64,000 bases of DNA from Hyphomicrobiales bacterium (GCA_900466475.1 UBMI01000002.1:293237-357236), one strand, 5' to 3'; counted from the first letter of the stretch, positions 28,601-37,938 are shown. Translations and numbers: made by a program. Notes: generated by a model from the sequence alone, not told the origin.

Positions 28601-31600
28601 GCCGTAGTCGCCGCGAAGCTGCATGTCGGGATAGACGAGATGACGGCCGAGATGCTGGAATGCTACCGCTTGCTGCGAACTGACACCGACATGGCGCATC
28701 TGCACCTGTGTGCGCGTCCAGGCCTGGATGAGCTCATGATTGAAGGCATCCGGGTGGCGGTAGCGTTCGACGGCCTTGTCCACCTCGGCACGATCAGGTG
28801 CTGCAATCGTCCAGAAGATCACGCTGATCTTCTTGCCGGCTGGCACGCGCACTGTCCGGCGCAACGACAGGACGGGATCCAGCGTGAAACCGTCGGTGCC
28901 GGAAAGGCGGACACCCGGATCAAAGGCAGCGGCATTCGAAAGGCTGCGGCCACGACCGATGAACGCCCGCCGCTCGGTTTCGAATTCGGTGTGACGCGTG
29001 TCGCCGGCGTTGTCGACGATAAGATGCGCGATACTCATGTTCGGTTCGTTCGGGTCACGCTTGTTTCGCTCGGCGCGGATGACATCACCGCGCTTATCGA
29101 TCTCCGTTCTGACGAACATGCGAGCGAAAGCCGGATGCGCGTTGTCCGTCTCGTCGGACGTGATGACCGGCTCCAGATAGGAGGTTACTTCGATGAAGCG
29201 ATCTTCGGCACCCATGTTGAACAATGTCAGGCGGCGGGCCTCCGCATCATGCTCGGTGGCAACGATACATTCGACCTCGCTCAGGAGCTCGCCGAGAACC
29301 TTGGTGAACACGGCCTTCTCGTCAGCAAATTCCACTCTGACCGCTTCACCTTCCACGCTCTTCGGCTCCGCTGTCGCCGACCACCATTCATTGGTCGCCG
29401 TATCGCGCAGGAAAATGAAATTGCCCCAGCGGTCTTCGGTCGGATCTGGCTTCCAACGAGAAACGGATAGACCGTTCCAACGGGCGTAACCCGCACCTGT
29501 TGCCGTCAGCATCAGGGAATAATGACCGTTCGACAGGAAAACGAGCTCTCGTTCGCGCGAAGCCGGATCGTCGACTTTGCGGATGACGGGGCGCATCAGA
29601 TCGTCCTGGATGCTGGCGGGCGTATTGGATTCATCCTTGCCGCTCATGACCGGAATGTCGCGCGGTGCTTTTTCCTGCAGCAGCAGTTCAGCCGCTTCGA
29701 TGACCGGATCAGAGTGGAAGAGTTCACGCAGGTGGCCGTTGAAGGCAACGTTGGCGACAGCTGCGATCGACATGCCGTGGTGGTGGGCATAGTAATTGTA
29801 GACGACCGCACACTTCTTGCCCTCGGGTACGCGGGTCGGCGTGAAGTCGACGGCGTCGCGAAAGCCGAACTTGCCGAGAGCGCCAAGCTTGCGAAGCCTT
29901 TGCAGGTTTTCGAGCGATGCTTCCGGATAGTACTGGCTGGCGAGCAGCGAAGCATAGGGTGCGATGACGGCATTGTGGCCGAGACCGCGCTTCAGGCCAA
30001 GCGTCGGCACGCCGAAGTTCGTGTACTGATAGTTGAGGTTACGGTCGCGGGCATTAAAGGCCGCTTCCGAGATGCCCCATGGTGTGCCGAGCTTGCGGGC
30101 ATGGTTCATCTGTTCGACAACGACGAGATTATTGGTCTGGTTGAGGATGCCTCCACCGCGCTCCTGCATGACGAGTGGCGGCATCAGATATTCGAACATC
30201 GAGCCCGACCAGGAGACCAGCGCGCCACGAGCACCAACCGGTACGACCTGGCGGCCGAGCTTGTACCAATGCTCCGTCGGCAGATCGCCCTTGGCGATAC
30301 CGAAGAGCGACGTAAGACGGCATTCCGAAGCCAGAAGATCATAGCATGCCGCGTCGAGCTCGCCGCTTTCCACGCGGTAACCGATCGACAGAAGGCGACG
30401 CTCCGGACGAAACAGAAAGCCGAAATCCATCGAAAAGGCGAGATCGCGAGCCTTGTCGCGGAGCGCTATCAGGCGGGGCCGCAATGCATCGATATTGGAA
30501 AGGTCGAAGGTACTGTCGGCGATATGTGCCTCACAGACCTTGACCAGTGACACCGCCCAGGCCGTGACTTCTTCCGTCTGCTTCGACTTCACTTCGTGAT
30601 GCAGGTTGCCGGCGAGGTTCTGAATGTCGCGCGCCAGGACCGTAAGGTTGATCACACGGATGGAGGCAAATTCATGCTCGCGTTTGACGGCGGCAAGCGC
30701 ATTCTGGAAGCCGGCTATGCGCTCTTCCAGACGGCGACGCAACGGCCGCACGGTCTTGCGATCATCAGGCAGGTCGGCCAGCACTTCACCGAGAATGCCG
30801 ACGGTGTCACCCACACCGTCGAGATTGCCCTGGACATGCGCCGAAGGTGCTTCCGCCCAATCCCGGCACGCTGAGGAAATGGCAATCAGGTGACCGGCGA
30901 GATTGCCGCTGTCGACTGCAGAGACATAACGCGGTGCAAGCGCCTCAAGCGTATCGGTGTGATACCAGTTGAAAAGATGGCCACGGAACTTCTCCATGCG
31001 GTCGACCGTGGAGATGGTCTGCTCCAGGCGCTCGATCGTCTCCTGGAAGGAGAACCATCCGAAATGGCGTCCCGAAATGACGGACAGCAGATAAACGCCG
31101 ATATTTGTGGGCGAAGTGCGCGTCGCGACGATGACGTGGGGCGTTTCCTGAACGTTGTCGGGCGGCAGATAGTTCTGCTCCGCCGTCGTGAAAGTCTCGA
31201 AGTAGCGCCACGTGCGGCGCGCGATCTTGCGCAACTCGCTGGAAACCGCATCCGGCACGTCGAGCCGGTCTTCCGTCTCGGCCGACTGGCTCACATACCA
31301 GGCGACAGCCGGCGAACAGATCCAGAGCAGCGCGAAGGGAATGCCGACAAGGAAAGAGTCACTGCCGGACAATGCGGCGAGGGCGACCGACAAAATCGCC
31401 AGAACCGGAGCGTGCCAAATCGCTCTGTAATAGGAGAGGATGGTGCCCTGCTTCCCGGCCCCGACACTGGCAGCGGTACGCCATTGCAAGAGTAGCTTGC
31501 GGCTGACGAAGAGGCGGTAGAGTGATCGGCCGATCGCATCCACCGTCATGCAGACGGTGTCGGCGATGAAGATGATGCGCAAAGCCACTTGAGCGTTGGC

Positions 31601-34222
31601 AGCAGCGATATCCGACCAGACAGTATAAAGATGGGCGCTGGCGACTGTATCACTGCTGCGCGGCATGATGCCGCTGATGAGCGACAGGGTCGGGGCCACA
31701 AACAGGCAGAAGATCAAAAGGATCTGCCAGATCAATGCCCCGAAGGGCTCCATCAGATACCAGCCGAGCACCGATGCAAGAAACCAGGCGATCGGTGTCA
31801 GCGACCGACGCAGATTGTCGAACATTTTCCAGCGCCCAAGCGCGGTGACGCCGTATTTCGGATTGAAAAGGTAGGGCAGGAGCTGCCAATCGCCCCGCGC
31901 CCAGCGGTGCTGGCGCGAGGTTTCGACTTCGTAGCGTATGGGAAAGTCCTCGACGAGTTCGAGATCTGTGACGAGCGCGCAACGCGCCATCGAACCTTCG
32001 AGAAGATCATGGCTGAGCACCGAATTCTCTTCGATCCGCCCCTTCAGTGAACCCTCGAAGGCATCGACGTGATAGAGGCCTTTTCCGGTGAACGTGCCTT
32101 CGCCGACAAGATCCTGATACACATCCGAAACCGTAAAGACATAGGGATCGAGGCCGCGATTGATCGAAAAGATGCGTTGAAAGACCGACGCATCCTTGCC
32201 TGTCGTCAGTGACGGCGTGACGCGCGGCTGCAGGATGCCATAGCCGCTTTCGACGCGTCCGCTTTCCGGGTCGATGACAGGGCGATTGATCGGGTGGTAG
32301 AGCTTGCCGACAAGTTTGGTGACGCTGTCACGCATCAGGCGCGTATCGGCATCGAGCGTCATAACATATTCGACATCAGCCGGGACGGTGTTGGCGCCCG
32401 GCAGATAGGTCGTATCGCGATCACCACGCAATAGCAGGTTCAGCTCGTGCAGCTTGCCGCGCTTGCGCTCCCAGCCCATCCATACGCCTTCAGAGGGGTT
32501 ATAGAGGCGGCGGCGGTGCAGCAGATAAAAGCGCGTCTTGCCGTCATGGGCATAGCGGGCCGAGAGATTGGCGACTTCCCGGCGCGCATATTCCAGCACT
32601 TCGAGATCGGCCGAAGTTTCCTCAACCTCGCTATCCGGCCAGTCGCTCAGCAGCGCAAAATAGATCTCACCCCGCGGATTGGCGAAATAGTGGACCTCGA
32701 GATTGCGTACCATCTCGTCGACACTATCGCGATTGGAAATCAAGCACGGCACGACGAGGAGCGTGCGTGCATCATCGGGAATGCCGTGCTTGAATTCATA
32801 GCCGACAAGCCGCGCCGGCGTGACGAAGAAAGAGAGGACCGTATTGAACAGGCCGCTCGCTCCATCGGAAGCGGGCAGCGAGAAGAGGATCAGCAGCAAG
32901 GCGATTTCAATCGGCCCCATGCCGGCACTGACCATGAAGCTTCCAATGACGGTCATGGCGGCGATGGTGACGAGCACGATCGGAACGGCGATAGCCATCC
33001 AGTTGAACTTTCGCACCGAGCGGGCGAGACGTTGCGCCAGCGTTGGACGATAGTTTGCGCGCGCCTCGAGCTTCAGGCGTTGAGTGCCTGCTATGAACTC
33101 GCCGACATTTGGCTGCTGCAGTGGTCGCTCGTCGGAAAGCCTCGATTCCGCGACCATGTCCACGGCAAGCTTGGCGATTTCCACTTCGCTCAGCGGCGAG
33201 TGCATGGCAAGCTTCTCGATCTGTTTGCGATAGGTATTGCGCGAGCCGGAATCGAGATCGCCATAATCCGAATGATCCCAGAGCAGCCTGTCGACATGAC
33301 TGACCTGCTCGACCCAGACGGACCAGTCCGCATCGTTTATCTCCCGCAGACTGCGGATGATGTTACCCATCATGACATTGCCGGAAGAGAGCCGGCTGTG
33401 TTCCGCCATCAGCGTTTCTTCGCTGTCACGACCAAGTTTCTCGAGCCGCTCATCGAGCCAGGAAAGGGCGAGGCTCGAAGTCCGCGAGCCATCACGCATG
33501 CGATAGAGAAACTGCGTCGAAAACGTATTGTCCTCGGCAAACTCTTCGAGCGTCTTCAGATAGGCAGCGGCCTTTGCCGTGTCGGCAAGGCGCACCAGCT
33601 CGTCCGCGGCCTCGTTGGCACGGCGGCGCAGGCGACGGCTACGCTCGACGCGGCTCGAAATACGCCGGAGATTTTCGACGAGCACGAAGCGCACAAGCGT
33701 CGGCAAAGCCCAAAGCTCGCCGATCTTCAGCGTCTCATGCTGCTGGAAGCCTTCGACCAGCGCCGTCAGGCTTTCCTCTGAGACGGTGCTGTGGGTATGG
33801 GCGACATAGAGCCAGGCGAGGACAAGCGTGCGTGGAATCCCGACACCGTCGACCTTCATCAACGGCAGCTCGCGATAGAAGCGGCGCGGGAAATCGCGGC
33901 GGACCTCGTGAATGGCCTCTTCGATGATGTAATGGTTGTCGAGCAGCCATTCGGCCGCTGGCGTAATCGTCTCTCCGGCTTCGACATCGGTTGCGGTCGT
34001 GCGGTAGACGCGCAGGATTTCCTTCTCATTCTCCCTGTTGCGCGCGAAGAAGTCGAAAGGTGCGAAGGCAGGCAGCGCACTGACGGCATTGCGGGCTACA
34101 TCTTCGCCCAGCACCCTGATGTCTTCGTTGGACAGATAGGTCGAGCGGATCGACTCGCCTTGGTCGATCTGCTTCTTGTCGGACTCGCGCGACAGGCTTG
34201 GAGACGGGCTGGAAATGTTCAT
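25685..34222 (-). CDS. ndvB: Cyclic beta-1,2-glucan synthase NdvB (ChvB)
   Basis: This giant inner-membrane enzyme starts, elongates, cyclises and releases cyclic beta-1,2-glucan from UDP-glucose. The 2845-residue protein matches NdvB/ChvB/Cgs in size and order. An N-terminal region is followed by membrane segments near 410-480 and by a GT84 glucosyltransferase domain with TLDADTRL around 624 and the QxxRW-type motif RQHRWARGDW near 770. More membrane helices (about 815-1000) follow, and the C-terminal half is a GH94 phosphorylase-like domain with GGDWNDGMNRVG near 2534 that sets ring size. The ATG at 34222 is used; a TTG eight codons upstream is possible. Confidence 0.97.
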   Translation of the reverse strand: MNISSPSPSLSRESDKKQIDQGESIRSTYLSNEDIRVLGEDVARNAVSALPAFAPFDFFARNRENEKEILRVYRTTATDVEAGETITPAAEWLLDNHYIIEEAIHEVRRDFPRRFYRELPLMKVDGVGIPRTLVLAWLYVAHTHSTVSEESLTALVEGFQQHETLKIGELWALPTLVRFVLVENLRRISSRVERSRRLRRRANEAADELVRLADTAKAAAYLKTLEEFAEDNTFSTQFLYRMRDGSRTSSLALSWLDERLEKLGRDSEETLMAEHSRLSSGNVMMGNIIRSLREINDADWSVWVEQVSHVDRLLWDHSDYGDLDSGSRNTYRKQIEKLAMHSPLSEVEIAKLAVDMVAESRLSDERPLQQPNVGEFIAGTQRLKLEARANYRPTLAQRLARSVRKFNWMAIAVPIVLVTIAAMTVIGSFMVSAGMGPIEIALLLILFSLPASDGASGLFNTVLSFFVTPARLVGYEFKHGIPDDARTLLVVPCLISNRDSVDEMVRNLEVHYFANPRGEIYFALLSDWPDSEVEETSADLEVLEYARREVANLSARYAHDGKTRFYLLHRRRLYNPSEGVWMGWERKRGKLHELNLLLRGDRDTTYLPGANTVPADVEYVMTLDADTRLMRDSVTKLVGKLYHPINRPVIDPESGRVESGYGILQPRVTPSLTTGKDASVFQRIFSINRGLDPYVFTVSDVYQDLVGEGTFTGKGLYHVDAFEGSLKGRIEENSVLSHDLLEGSMARCALVTDLELVEDFPIRYEVETSRQHRWARGDWQLLPYLFNPKYGVTALGRWKMFDNLRRSLTPIAWFLASVLGWYLMEPFGALIWQILLIFCLFVAPTLSLISGIMPRSSDTVASAHLYTVWSDIAAANAQVALRIIFIADTVCMTVDAIGRSLYRLFVSRKLLLQWRTAASVGAGKQGTILSYYRAIWHAPVLAILSVALAALSGSDSFLVGIPFALLWICSPAVAWYVSQSAETEDRLDVPDAVSSELRKIARRTWRYFETFTTAEQNYLPPDNVQETPHVIVATRTSPTNIGVYLLSVISGRHFGWFSFQETIERLEQTISTVDRMEKFRGHLFNWYHTDTLEALAPRYVSAVDSGNLAGHLIAISSACRDWAEAPSAHVQGNLDGVGDTVGILGEVLADLPDDRKTVRPLRRRLEERIAGFQNALAAVKREHEFASIRVINLTVLARDIQNLAGNLHHEVKSKQTEEVTAWAVSLVKVCEAHIADSTFDLSNIDALRPRLIALRDKARDLAFSMDFGFLFRPERRLLSIGYRVESGELDAACYDLLASECRLTSLFGIAKGDLPTEHWYKLGRQVVPVGARGALVSWSGSMFEYLMPPLVMQERGGGILNQTNNLVVVEQMNHARKLGTPWGISEAAFNARDRNLNYQYTNFGVPTLGLKRGLGHNAVIAPYASLLASQYYPEASLENLQRLRKLGALGKFGFRDAVDFTPTRVPEGKKCAVVYNYYAHHHGMSIAAVANVAFNGHLRELFHSDPVIEAAELLLQEKAPRDIPVMSGKDESNTPASIQDDLMRPVIRKVDDPASRERELVFLSNGHYSLMLTATGAGYARWNGLSVSRWKPDPTEDRWGNFIFLRDTATNEWWSATAEPKSVEGEAVRVEFADEKAVFTKVLGELLSEVECIVATEHDAEARRLTLFNMGAEDRFIEVTSYLEPVITSDETDNAHPAFARMFVRTEIDKRGDVIRAERNKRDPNEPNMSIAHLIVDNAGDTRHTEFETERRAFIGRGRSLSNAAAFDPGVRLSGTDGFTLDPVLSLRRTVRVPAGKKISVIFWTIAAPDRAEVDKAVERYRHPDAFNHELIQAWTRTQVQMRHVGVSSQQAVAFQHLGRHLVYPDMQLRGDYGAVSAGMQSQSALWPLAISGDFPIFTLRIDDDMDLEVAREALLAQEYLRSRGVAADLVIMNERASSYAQDMQHALDAMCENVRRLGQADGLRQHIFAVRKDLMEDSTYEALIAASRVTLHAKNGKVVDQINRARVLSVPLKEMPEIAEKAERALTPVKRIPPLPAPSIKTVAIEEEGDLDFWNGIGGFARDSNEYVVRLPGGQATPQPWINVISNERFGFHVSTEGAGFTWSVNSRDYQLTPWSNDAVINRPGEALYLADLESGAIMTPFAGLSRRNDIRFEARHGLGYSTFSTTQHEIALEVTQTVDREKPVKLQRLRLRNAGSASRKLRLYAYVEWILGNNPQKTASFILSKLDEETGALFATNPYSIDYSGRTAFFAASETISSFSASRREFIGRSGRIEAPVAVTTATALSGSVGLDGDPAAILAIDIELGAGEERNITFFLGDASTEEDARTLLTNIRESSFDEAVKANRDFWQEFTGKLQISTPDQGMNKLINIWLPYQSLGCRIMARTAFYQASGAFGFRDQLQDTLAFVLQEPELARRQIINAASRQFREGDVQHWWLPGTGAGVRTTISDDVVWLAYAIDHYCSVSGDKSVLDEQLAFLEGPALLEGQHDSFFKPEVSEDTASIYEHAALGLDLAIARKGTNGLPLFLGGDWNDGMNRVGIDGKGTSVWLGWLLAGTLRSFIPYAEERGDKPRVERWNAHLVDLKRALETVAWDGDYYRRGTFDDGTPLGSKESLECQIDSIAQSLSVLSGEGDPGRAAKAMDAVLDRLVDEDARIIRLFTPPFERSLKDPGYIKAYPPGVRENGGQYTHAATWVVMALAELKRGDDALRCFQILNPITHSLNKAAAERYRVEPYVVAADVYGHAPYVGRGGWTWYTGSAGWLYRAAVEGILGIRLKGGQLFVNPSLPSNWDGFAAEIERDGSKYRISVSKASNAGGYSVSIDGSEVANPQEGYPVGQQQSPS

Positions 34223-34580
34223 GGGTTCGGTTCTGGATCCAAACAACTCTGCGATTTTGGCTAGGTCTGCACTGCTTGCGATGACTGTCGCATGAACGGG
34301 TCAGTCATCTTCGACGGCCGGCAAAAGCAGGATCATCAGACGGTTCGCACATTTTTCGGCGATAAATCGTCCGGCTCCATGGCATGACTTTGCGGATGGT
34401 CATGGCTATCCGACGCCCCTGCGAAGCCACTGGGGAAACTTGGACACGATCGAAATAATTCAAGGCAATGACCATCTCGCGCTTTCCGCCGTCGGCATGA
34501 AAAAGGCGCATGGACATATCCATGCGCCTGCGCGGCGTTCCCGGCGCGATCCGCGCCCCACGCCTACTTTCGGCAATGGG
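34223..34580. other. ndvB upstream region
   Basis: No supported gene lies in this 358-base stretch. It should contain the ndvB promoter on the minus strand and, at 34498-34529, the terminator of the 25-residue gene upstream. Short frames here lack ribosome binding sites. Confidence 0.5.
34498..34529 (-). terminator. Intrinsic terminator downstream of the 25-residue gene
   Basis: On the minus strand AGGCGCATGG and CCATGCGCCT form a perfect ten-bp stem around ATATGT, followed directly by TTTT and then CATG. It lies about 50 bases after the stop of the tiny membrane-protein gene at 34581-34658, which supports that gene being expressed as its own unit. Confidence 0.85.
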
Positions 34581-34658
34581 CTAGACTGCGTGGAACAGGT
34601 AAAGAAGGATGATGATGGGGATCGGTATACCGAGCAACCACAGCAGGATGCCTTTCAT
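34581..34658 (-). CDS. Very small membrane peptide (25 residues)
   Basis: The peptide MKGILLWLLGIPIPIIILLY continues for five more residues (LFHAV) and is almost entirely hydrophobic, a single membrane segment broken by prolines. GGAGAA lies about six bases before the ATG, and an intrinsic terminator follows, so a dedicated small gene is likely. Near-identical short hydrophobic peptides are, from memory, widespread in rhizobial genomes, without known function. It is too short for most gene finders. Confidence 0.65.
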   Translation of the reverse strand: MKGILLWLLGIPIPIIILLYLFHAV

Positions 34659-34778
34659 GACCATTCTCCTATGAACACCGAAGTGTCAGGAGAATGCTGA
34701 TGCATCCTAATTGTTCCGGACGGACATATGCTCGATCAGACGAGCACCATCAGAGTGGCGCTCGAGGACGTGCCGGCA

Positions 34779-34943
34779 TCAGCCGACGACGCCGCAAACC
34801 ATGGCGACGACGAAAAGGAAAGCCGCCGTGAAAAGTGTTGCATGGATCGCGGTCTGGATTCTGTGCCGCGTGGTGACCGGCTTCTTCGCCGGTACGGATC
34901 CGTACTGGTTCACGTGAGTATGCGAAATACCCAGATTTGCCAT
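34779..34943 (-). CDS. Small single-helix membrane protein (54 residues)
   Basis: The protein has a polar N-terminus (MANLGISHTHVNQYGSVPAKK), a basic linker (TTRHRIQT) and one C-terminal helix (about 33-53; ATLFTAAFLFVVAMVCGVVG), so it is probably a tail-anchored inner-membrane protein. GGAGG is placed six bases before the ATG, a near-perfect ribosome binding site. No family is recognised. It lies between two other very small genes on the same strand. Confidence 0.6.
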   Translation of the reverse strand: MANLGISHTHVNQYGSVPAKKPVTTRHRIQTAIHATLFTAAFLFVVAMVCGVVG

Positions 34944-35075
34944 GTGTCGCCTCCGTCTGTTTGTTTTGCGGCCGAATTGCTGGCTCGCATTTATATTCTT
35001 ATATTCCCTATAAGGTAGGTAGAGATAAAATTCCGTCCAGAGCAGACGGAAGAGAAAATCCACCCAGGCGTCAAC

Positions 35076-35264
35076 TCAGCAGAGCGTGCGCCATGCCCAG
35101 ATCCAGGAGCGCTCAACGGCGCCATCGCTCTGGGGTGCATTGGGGGATGTTTCGATCAACCGGCGATCCTTTTCCGCCGGGATGGTCACGGAGGAGGTAT
35201 CCCTCCGCTCGGCCTTAACCGGAGGATCGAGGTAACCCATGGTCATCCCACCGAGAAAGAACAT
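35076..35264 (-). CDS. Small hypothetical protein (62 residues)
   Basis: The sequence begins MFFLGGMTMGYLDPPVKAER and continues as a polar, charged protein (TSSVTIPAEKDRRLIETSPNAPQSDGAVERSW) without membrane segments or known motifs. GGAGG stands seven bases before the ATG at 35264, so the longest start is favoured; Met8 and Met10 are alternatives. It opens a run of three very small minus-strand genes. Confidence 0.5.
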   Translation of the reverse strand: MFFLGGMTMGYLDPPVKAERRDTSSVTIPAEKDRRLIETSPNAPQSDGAVERSWIWAWRTLC

Positions 35265-35426
35265 GCCTCAACCTCCATCGATCACGAAAGCTAACGGTCG
35301 TTAACGGGATCATGACAGAACCAAGGCAGCTGTCAATAGTCTAGTCGAATGGTCGTGTTTTAGGAAAACATTATCCTTAACTCTGATGCCGTGCGAGGTT
35401 TTTCAAAGGCTTGAAAACATTGGCTT

Positions 35427-36176
35427 TCAAGCCTTCACGAAACCCTTGCTCGCGATCATCAAATTTCGCGTGTACTCCTCGTGAACGCTCCCGGCGGCAA
35501 GTTCGGCCGATGTCAGCCGTTCAACAACAGCGCCGCCGCGCATCACGGCAAGCCTCTCGCACATGTGGGTGATGACCCCGAGATCGTGGCTGACCATGAC
35601 GAAGGTCAGTTTCCTGTCACGGCGGATCTGTTCCAGAAGATTGAGGACTTCGGCTTGGACGGAGGCGTCGAGCGCCGACGTCGGCTCATCGAGCAGCAGG
35701 ATCGACGGCTCGACGATCAGGGCGCGGGCGATCGCCACACGCTGCCGCTGGCCTCCGGAAAGCTGATGTGGGTAGCGGAAGCGAAAACCGTTGCCGAGCC
35801 CGACCTCGTCGAGCGCCCTGGCAATGCGCTTCTCGCCGTCGCCGATACCGTGGATGGCGAGCGGCTCCAGAAGCAGCCGGTCGACGGTCTGGCGGGGATG
35901 CAGCGAGCCATAGGGATCCTGAAAGACCATCTGGACGCCTCGGTAGAAGCTTCTGCTTCGCTTCGAGCCTTTAAGCACCTCGCCATGGATGTGGATCGTT
36001 CCCTCACTGACCGGCGCAAGCCCGGCGACCGCGCGCAGCAGCGTCGACTTGCCCGAGCCGGACTCACCGACGAGGCCAAAGGATTCGCCGCTCTCGATGG
36101 AAACGCTGACGTCTTTCAACGCGTGGAAATGGTCATAGACGACACCGAGATGGTCTGCAGACAGCGCTGTACTCAT
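35427..36176 (-). CDS. Peptide ABC transporter ATP-binding protein (DppF/OppF type)
   Basis: This 249-residue ATPase is the second of two in a peptide uptake operon. It has Walker A GESGSGKST (about 34-42), the Q-loop MVFQDPYGSLHPRQTV typical of the OppF group, the signature LSGGQRQRVAIARAL, Walker B ILLLDEPTSALD and the switch His in VSHD. It lacks the long C-terminal oligopeptide-family extension with cysteines, so it is short for the family. The ATG at 36176 overlaps the previous stop (ATGA). It is the last gene of the six-gene operon. Confidence 0.9.
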   Translation of the reverse strand: MSTALSADHLGVVYDHFHALKDVSVSIESGESFGLVGESGSGKSTLLRAVAGLAPVSEGTIHIHGEVLKGSKRSRSFYRGVQMVFQDPYGSLHPRQTVDRLLLEPLAIHGIGDGEKRIARALDEVGLGNGFRFRYPHQLSGGQRQRVAIARALIVEPSILLLDEPTSALDASVQAEVLNLLEQIRRDRKLTFVMVSHDLGVITHMCERLAVMRGGAVVERLTSAELAAGSVHEEYTRNLMIASKGFVKA

Positions 36177-37006
36177 GCTGCCCACTCCGGCTTTCGGTCA
36201 AGGACCGGCAGCGGATGCCGATCTTCACCGATCTGCGGCATGCAGTTCAACAAGCCCTGCGTATAGGGATGCTTCGCATTGCGAAGCTCAGATGCGGCTA
36301 TCTCTTCGACAATGCGGCCAGCATACATGACGATGACGCGGTCGCAGAAGGAGGAAACGAGCCTCAGGTCGTGAGAGACGAAAATCAATCCCATGCCACG
36401 CTCGGACACCAGCCGGTCCATGATCCTCAGGACATCGAGCTGGACTGTTACGTCGAGGGCCGAGGTAGGCTCGTCGGCGATCAGGAGTTCCGGCCCGGCA
36501 ATCAGCATCATCGCGATCATTGCGCGCTGACCCATGCCGCCCGAAACTTCGTGGGGATACAGATCGAAGACGCGCTGGGGATCGCGGATCTGCACCGCTT
36601 GCAGCATGTCGAGCGCACGGTCTCGTGCCTCGCCTCTGCCGATCCTCTCATGCGTGCGCAGGGTTTCGCAGATCTGCTTGCCGATGGTCATCACCGGGTC
36701 GAGCGAATATTTCGGATCCTGCAGGATCATCGCGATACGTTTGCCGCGCAGCTTGCGCCGTTCGGCCGCCGACGCCTTCAGCAGATCGATGCCGCTGAAA
36801 TCCAGCGTGTCGGCCGTGACGACACCGTGCTTCGGCGTCAGGCCCATGATGGCGCGGCCGGTCTGCGACTTGCCGGAACCGGATTCGCCGACGATGCCGA
36901 GCCGCTCCTTGCCGAGCGTGAAGGAGACGCCACGCACGGCTTCGATGACGCCGGTCCGGGTCGGGTAGCTGACGCGCAGGTTTTTCACGGTTAGAAGCGA
37001 ACTCAT
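36173..37006 (-). CDS. Peptide ABC transporter ATP-binding protein (DppD/OppD type)
   Basis: This 277-residue ATPase pairs with the next gene product. It has Walker A GESGSGKSQ, the Q-loop MILQDPKYSLDPVMTIG, the signature VSGGMGQRAMIAMML (a slightly divergent form, usual in OppD), Walker B LLIADEPTSALD and VSHD. The C-terminus ends in a short HPYTQGLLNCMPQ peptide-family motif. The start overlaps the upstream permease stop by four bases, indicating coupled translation. Confidence 0.9.
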   Translation of the reverse strand: MSSLLTVKNLRVSYPTRTGVIEAVRGVSFTLGKERLGIVGESGSGKSQTGRAIMGLTPKHGVVTADTLDFSGIDLLKASAAERRKLRGKRIAMILQDPKYSLDPVMTIGKQICETLRTHERIGRGEARDRALDMLQAVQIRDPQRVFDLYPHEVSGGMGQRAMIAMMLIAGPELLIADEPTSALDVTVQLDVLRIMDRLVSERGMGLIFVSHDLRLVSSFCDRVIVMYAGRIVEEIAASELRNAKHPYTQGLLNCMPQIGEDRHPLPVLDRKPEWAA

Positions 37007-37938
37007 TGACCAGCCTCCTTCGGATCGAGCGCATCGCGCAGGCCGTCACCCAGGAGATTGAAGCCGAGGCTGACGACGAGGATGGCGATGCCGGGCATGG
37101 CCGCGACCCACCATTGGTCGAGGATGAAGCGGCGGCCGGAAGCAATCATCGCGCCCCATTCCGGCAGCGGCGGCTGAGCGCCAAGACCGAGGAATCCAAG
37201 GCCGGCGGCCGTCAGGATGATGCCGGCCATGTCGAGCGTCACGCGCACGATCAGCGAGGAAATGCAGAGCGGCATGATGTGCCGCACAATGATGCGCAGG
37301 GGCGAGGCGCCCATCAGCTTGACCGCCGAGATATAGTCGGACCGCCGCACGGTCAGGGTCTCGGCGCGGGCGATACGCGCATAAGGGGGCCAGGAGGTGA
37401 TGGCGATCGCAATGATCGCGTTCTGGATGCCAGGCCCGAGGGCCGCGACGAAGGCGAGCGCCAGCACGAGCTTCGGAAAGGCAAGGAAGATATCGGTGAT
37501 GCGCATCAGCGTCGCATCCACCCATCCGCCCGCATAACCCGATACCGTACCGACGATGAGTCCGATCGGCGCGGAAATGATGGCGACCAGCACGACGACG
37601 AGGAGCGTCAGCCTGGAGCCGTAGACGAGGCGCGAAAAGATATCGCGACCCTGGTCGTCGGTGCCGAGCAGATAGCCGGCGCTGCCGGGCGGCAGCAGGC
37701 GGGCATTTTTCAAGTCACCCATGACGGGATTATGCGTGGCGATGACATCTGAAAAAGCAGCGACAAGCAGCAGCGCCAAAATGATGAGCAGACCGACGAC
37801 GGCGAGCCGGTTGGCAGTGAACTGCCGCCAGGTGACATAGGCGCGGCCGAGCCGGGCCTGCGTGCGCGACTGCGGTCGATCGGACAGAAGCCACTCGCGG
37901 CGGCTGATCGGCGTGGAAGGCGTGGTCGGAACCGTCAT
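37003..37938 (-). CDS. Peptide ABC transporter permease (DppC type)
   Basis: This 311-residue inner-membrane protein has a cytoplasmic N-terminus, a first helix at about 42-64 and five further helices. The DppC-family periplasmic motif GTDDQGRDIFSRLVYGSRLTL is present, as is the EAA-type loop YISAVKLMGASPLRIIVRHIMP (about 200-222) that contacts the ATPases. It overlaps both neighbours by four bases in a tightly packed operon. Confidence 0.92.
   Translation of the reverse strand: MTVPTTPSTPISRREWLLSDRPQSRTQARLGRAYVTWRQFTANRLAVVGLLIILALLLVAAFSDVIATHNPVMGDLKNARLLPPGSAGYLLGTDDQGRDIFSRLVYGSRLTLLVVVLVAIISAPIGLIVGTVSGYAGGWVDATLMRITDIFLAFPKLVLALAFVAALGPGIQNAIIAIAITSWPPYARIARAETLTVRRSDYISAVKLMGASPLRIIVRHIMPLCISSLIVRVTLDMAGIILTAAGLGFLGLGAQPPLPEWGAMIASGRRFILDQWWVAAMPGIAILVVSLGFNLLGDGLRDALDPKEAGQ

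Noticed and set aside
26345..29470. Plus-strand open frames of 380-500 codons inside ndvB
   Set aside because: They are opposite the GH94 part of ndvB, which is fully conserved; no start signals or motifs.
34305..34523. 72-codon minus-strand frame upstream of ndvB
   Set aside because: It contains the terminator of the 25-residue gene and has no convincing ribosome binding site.
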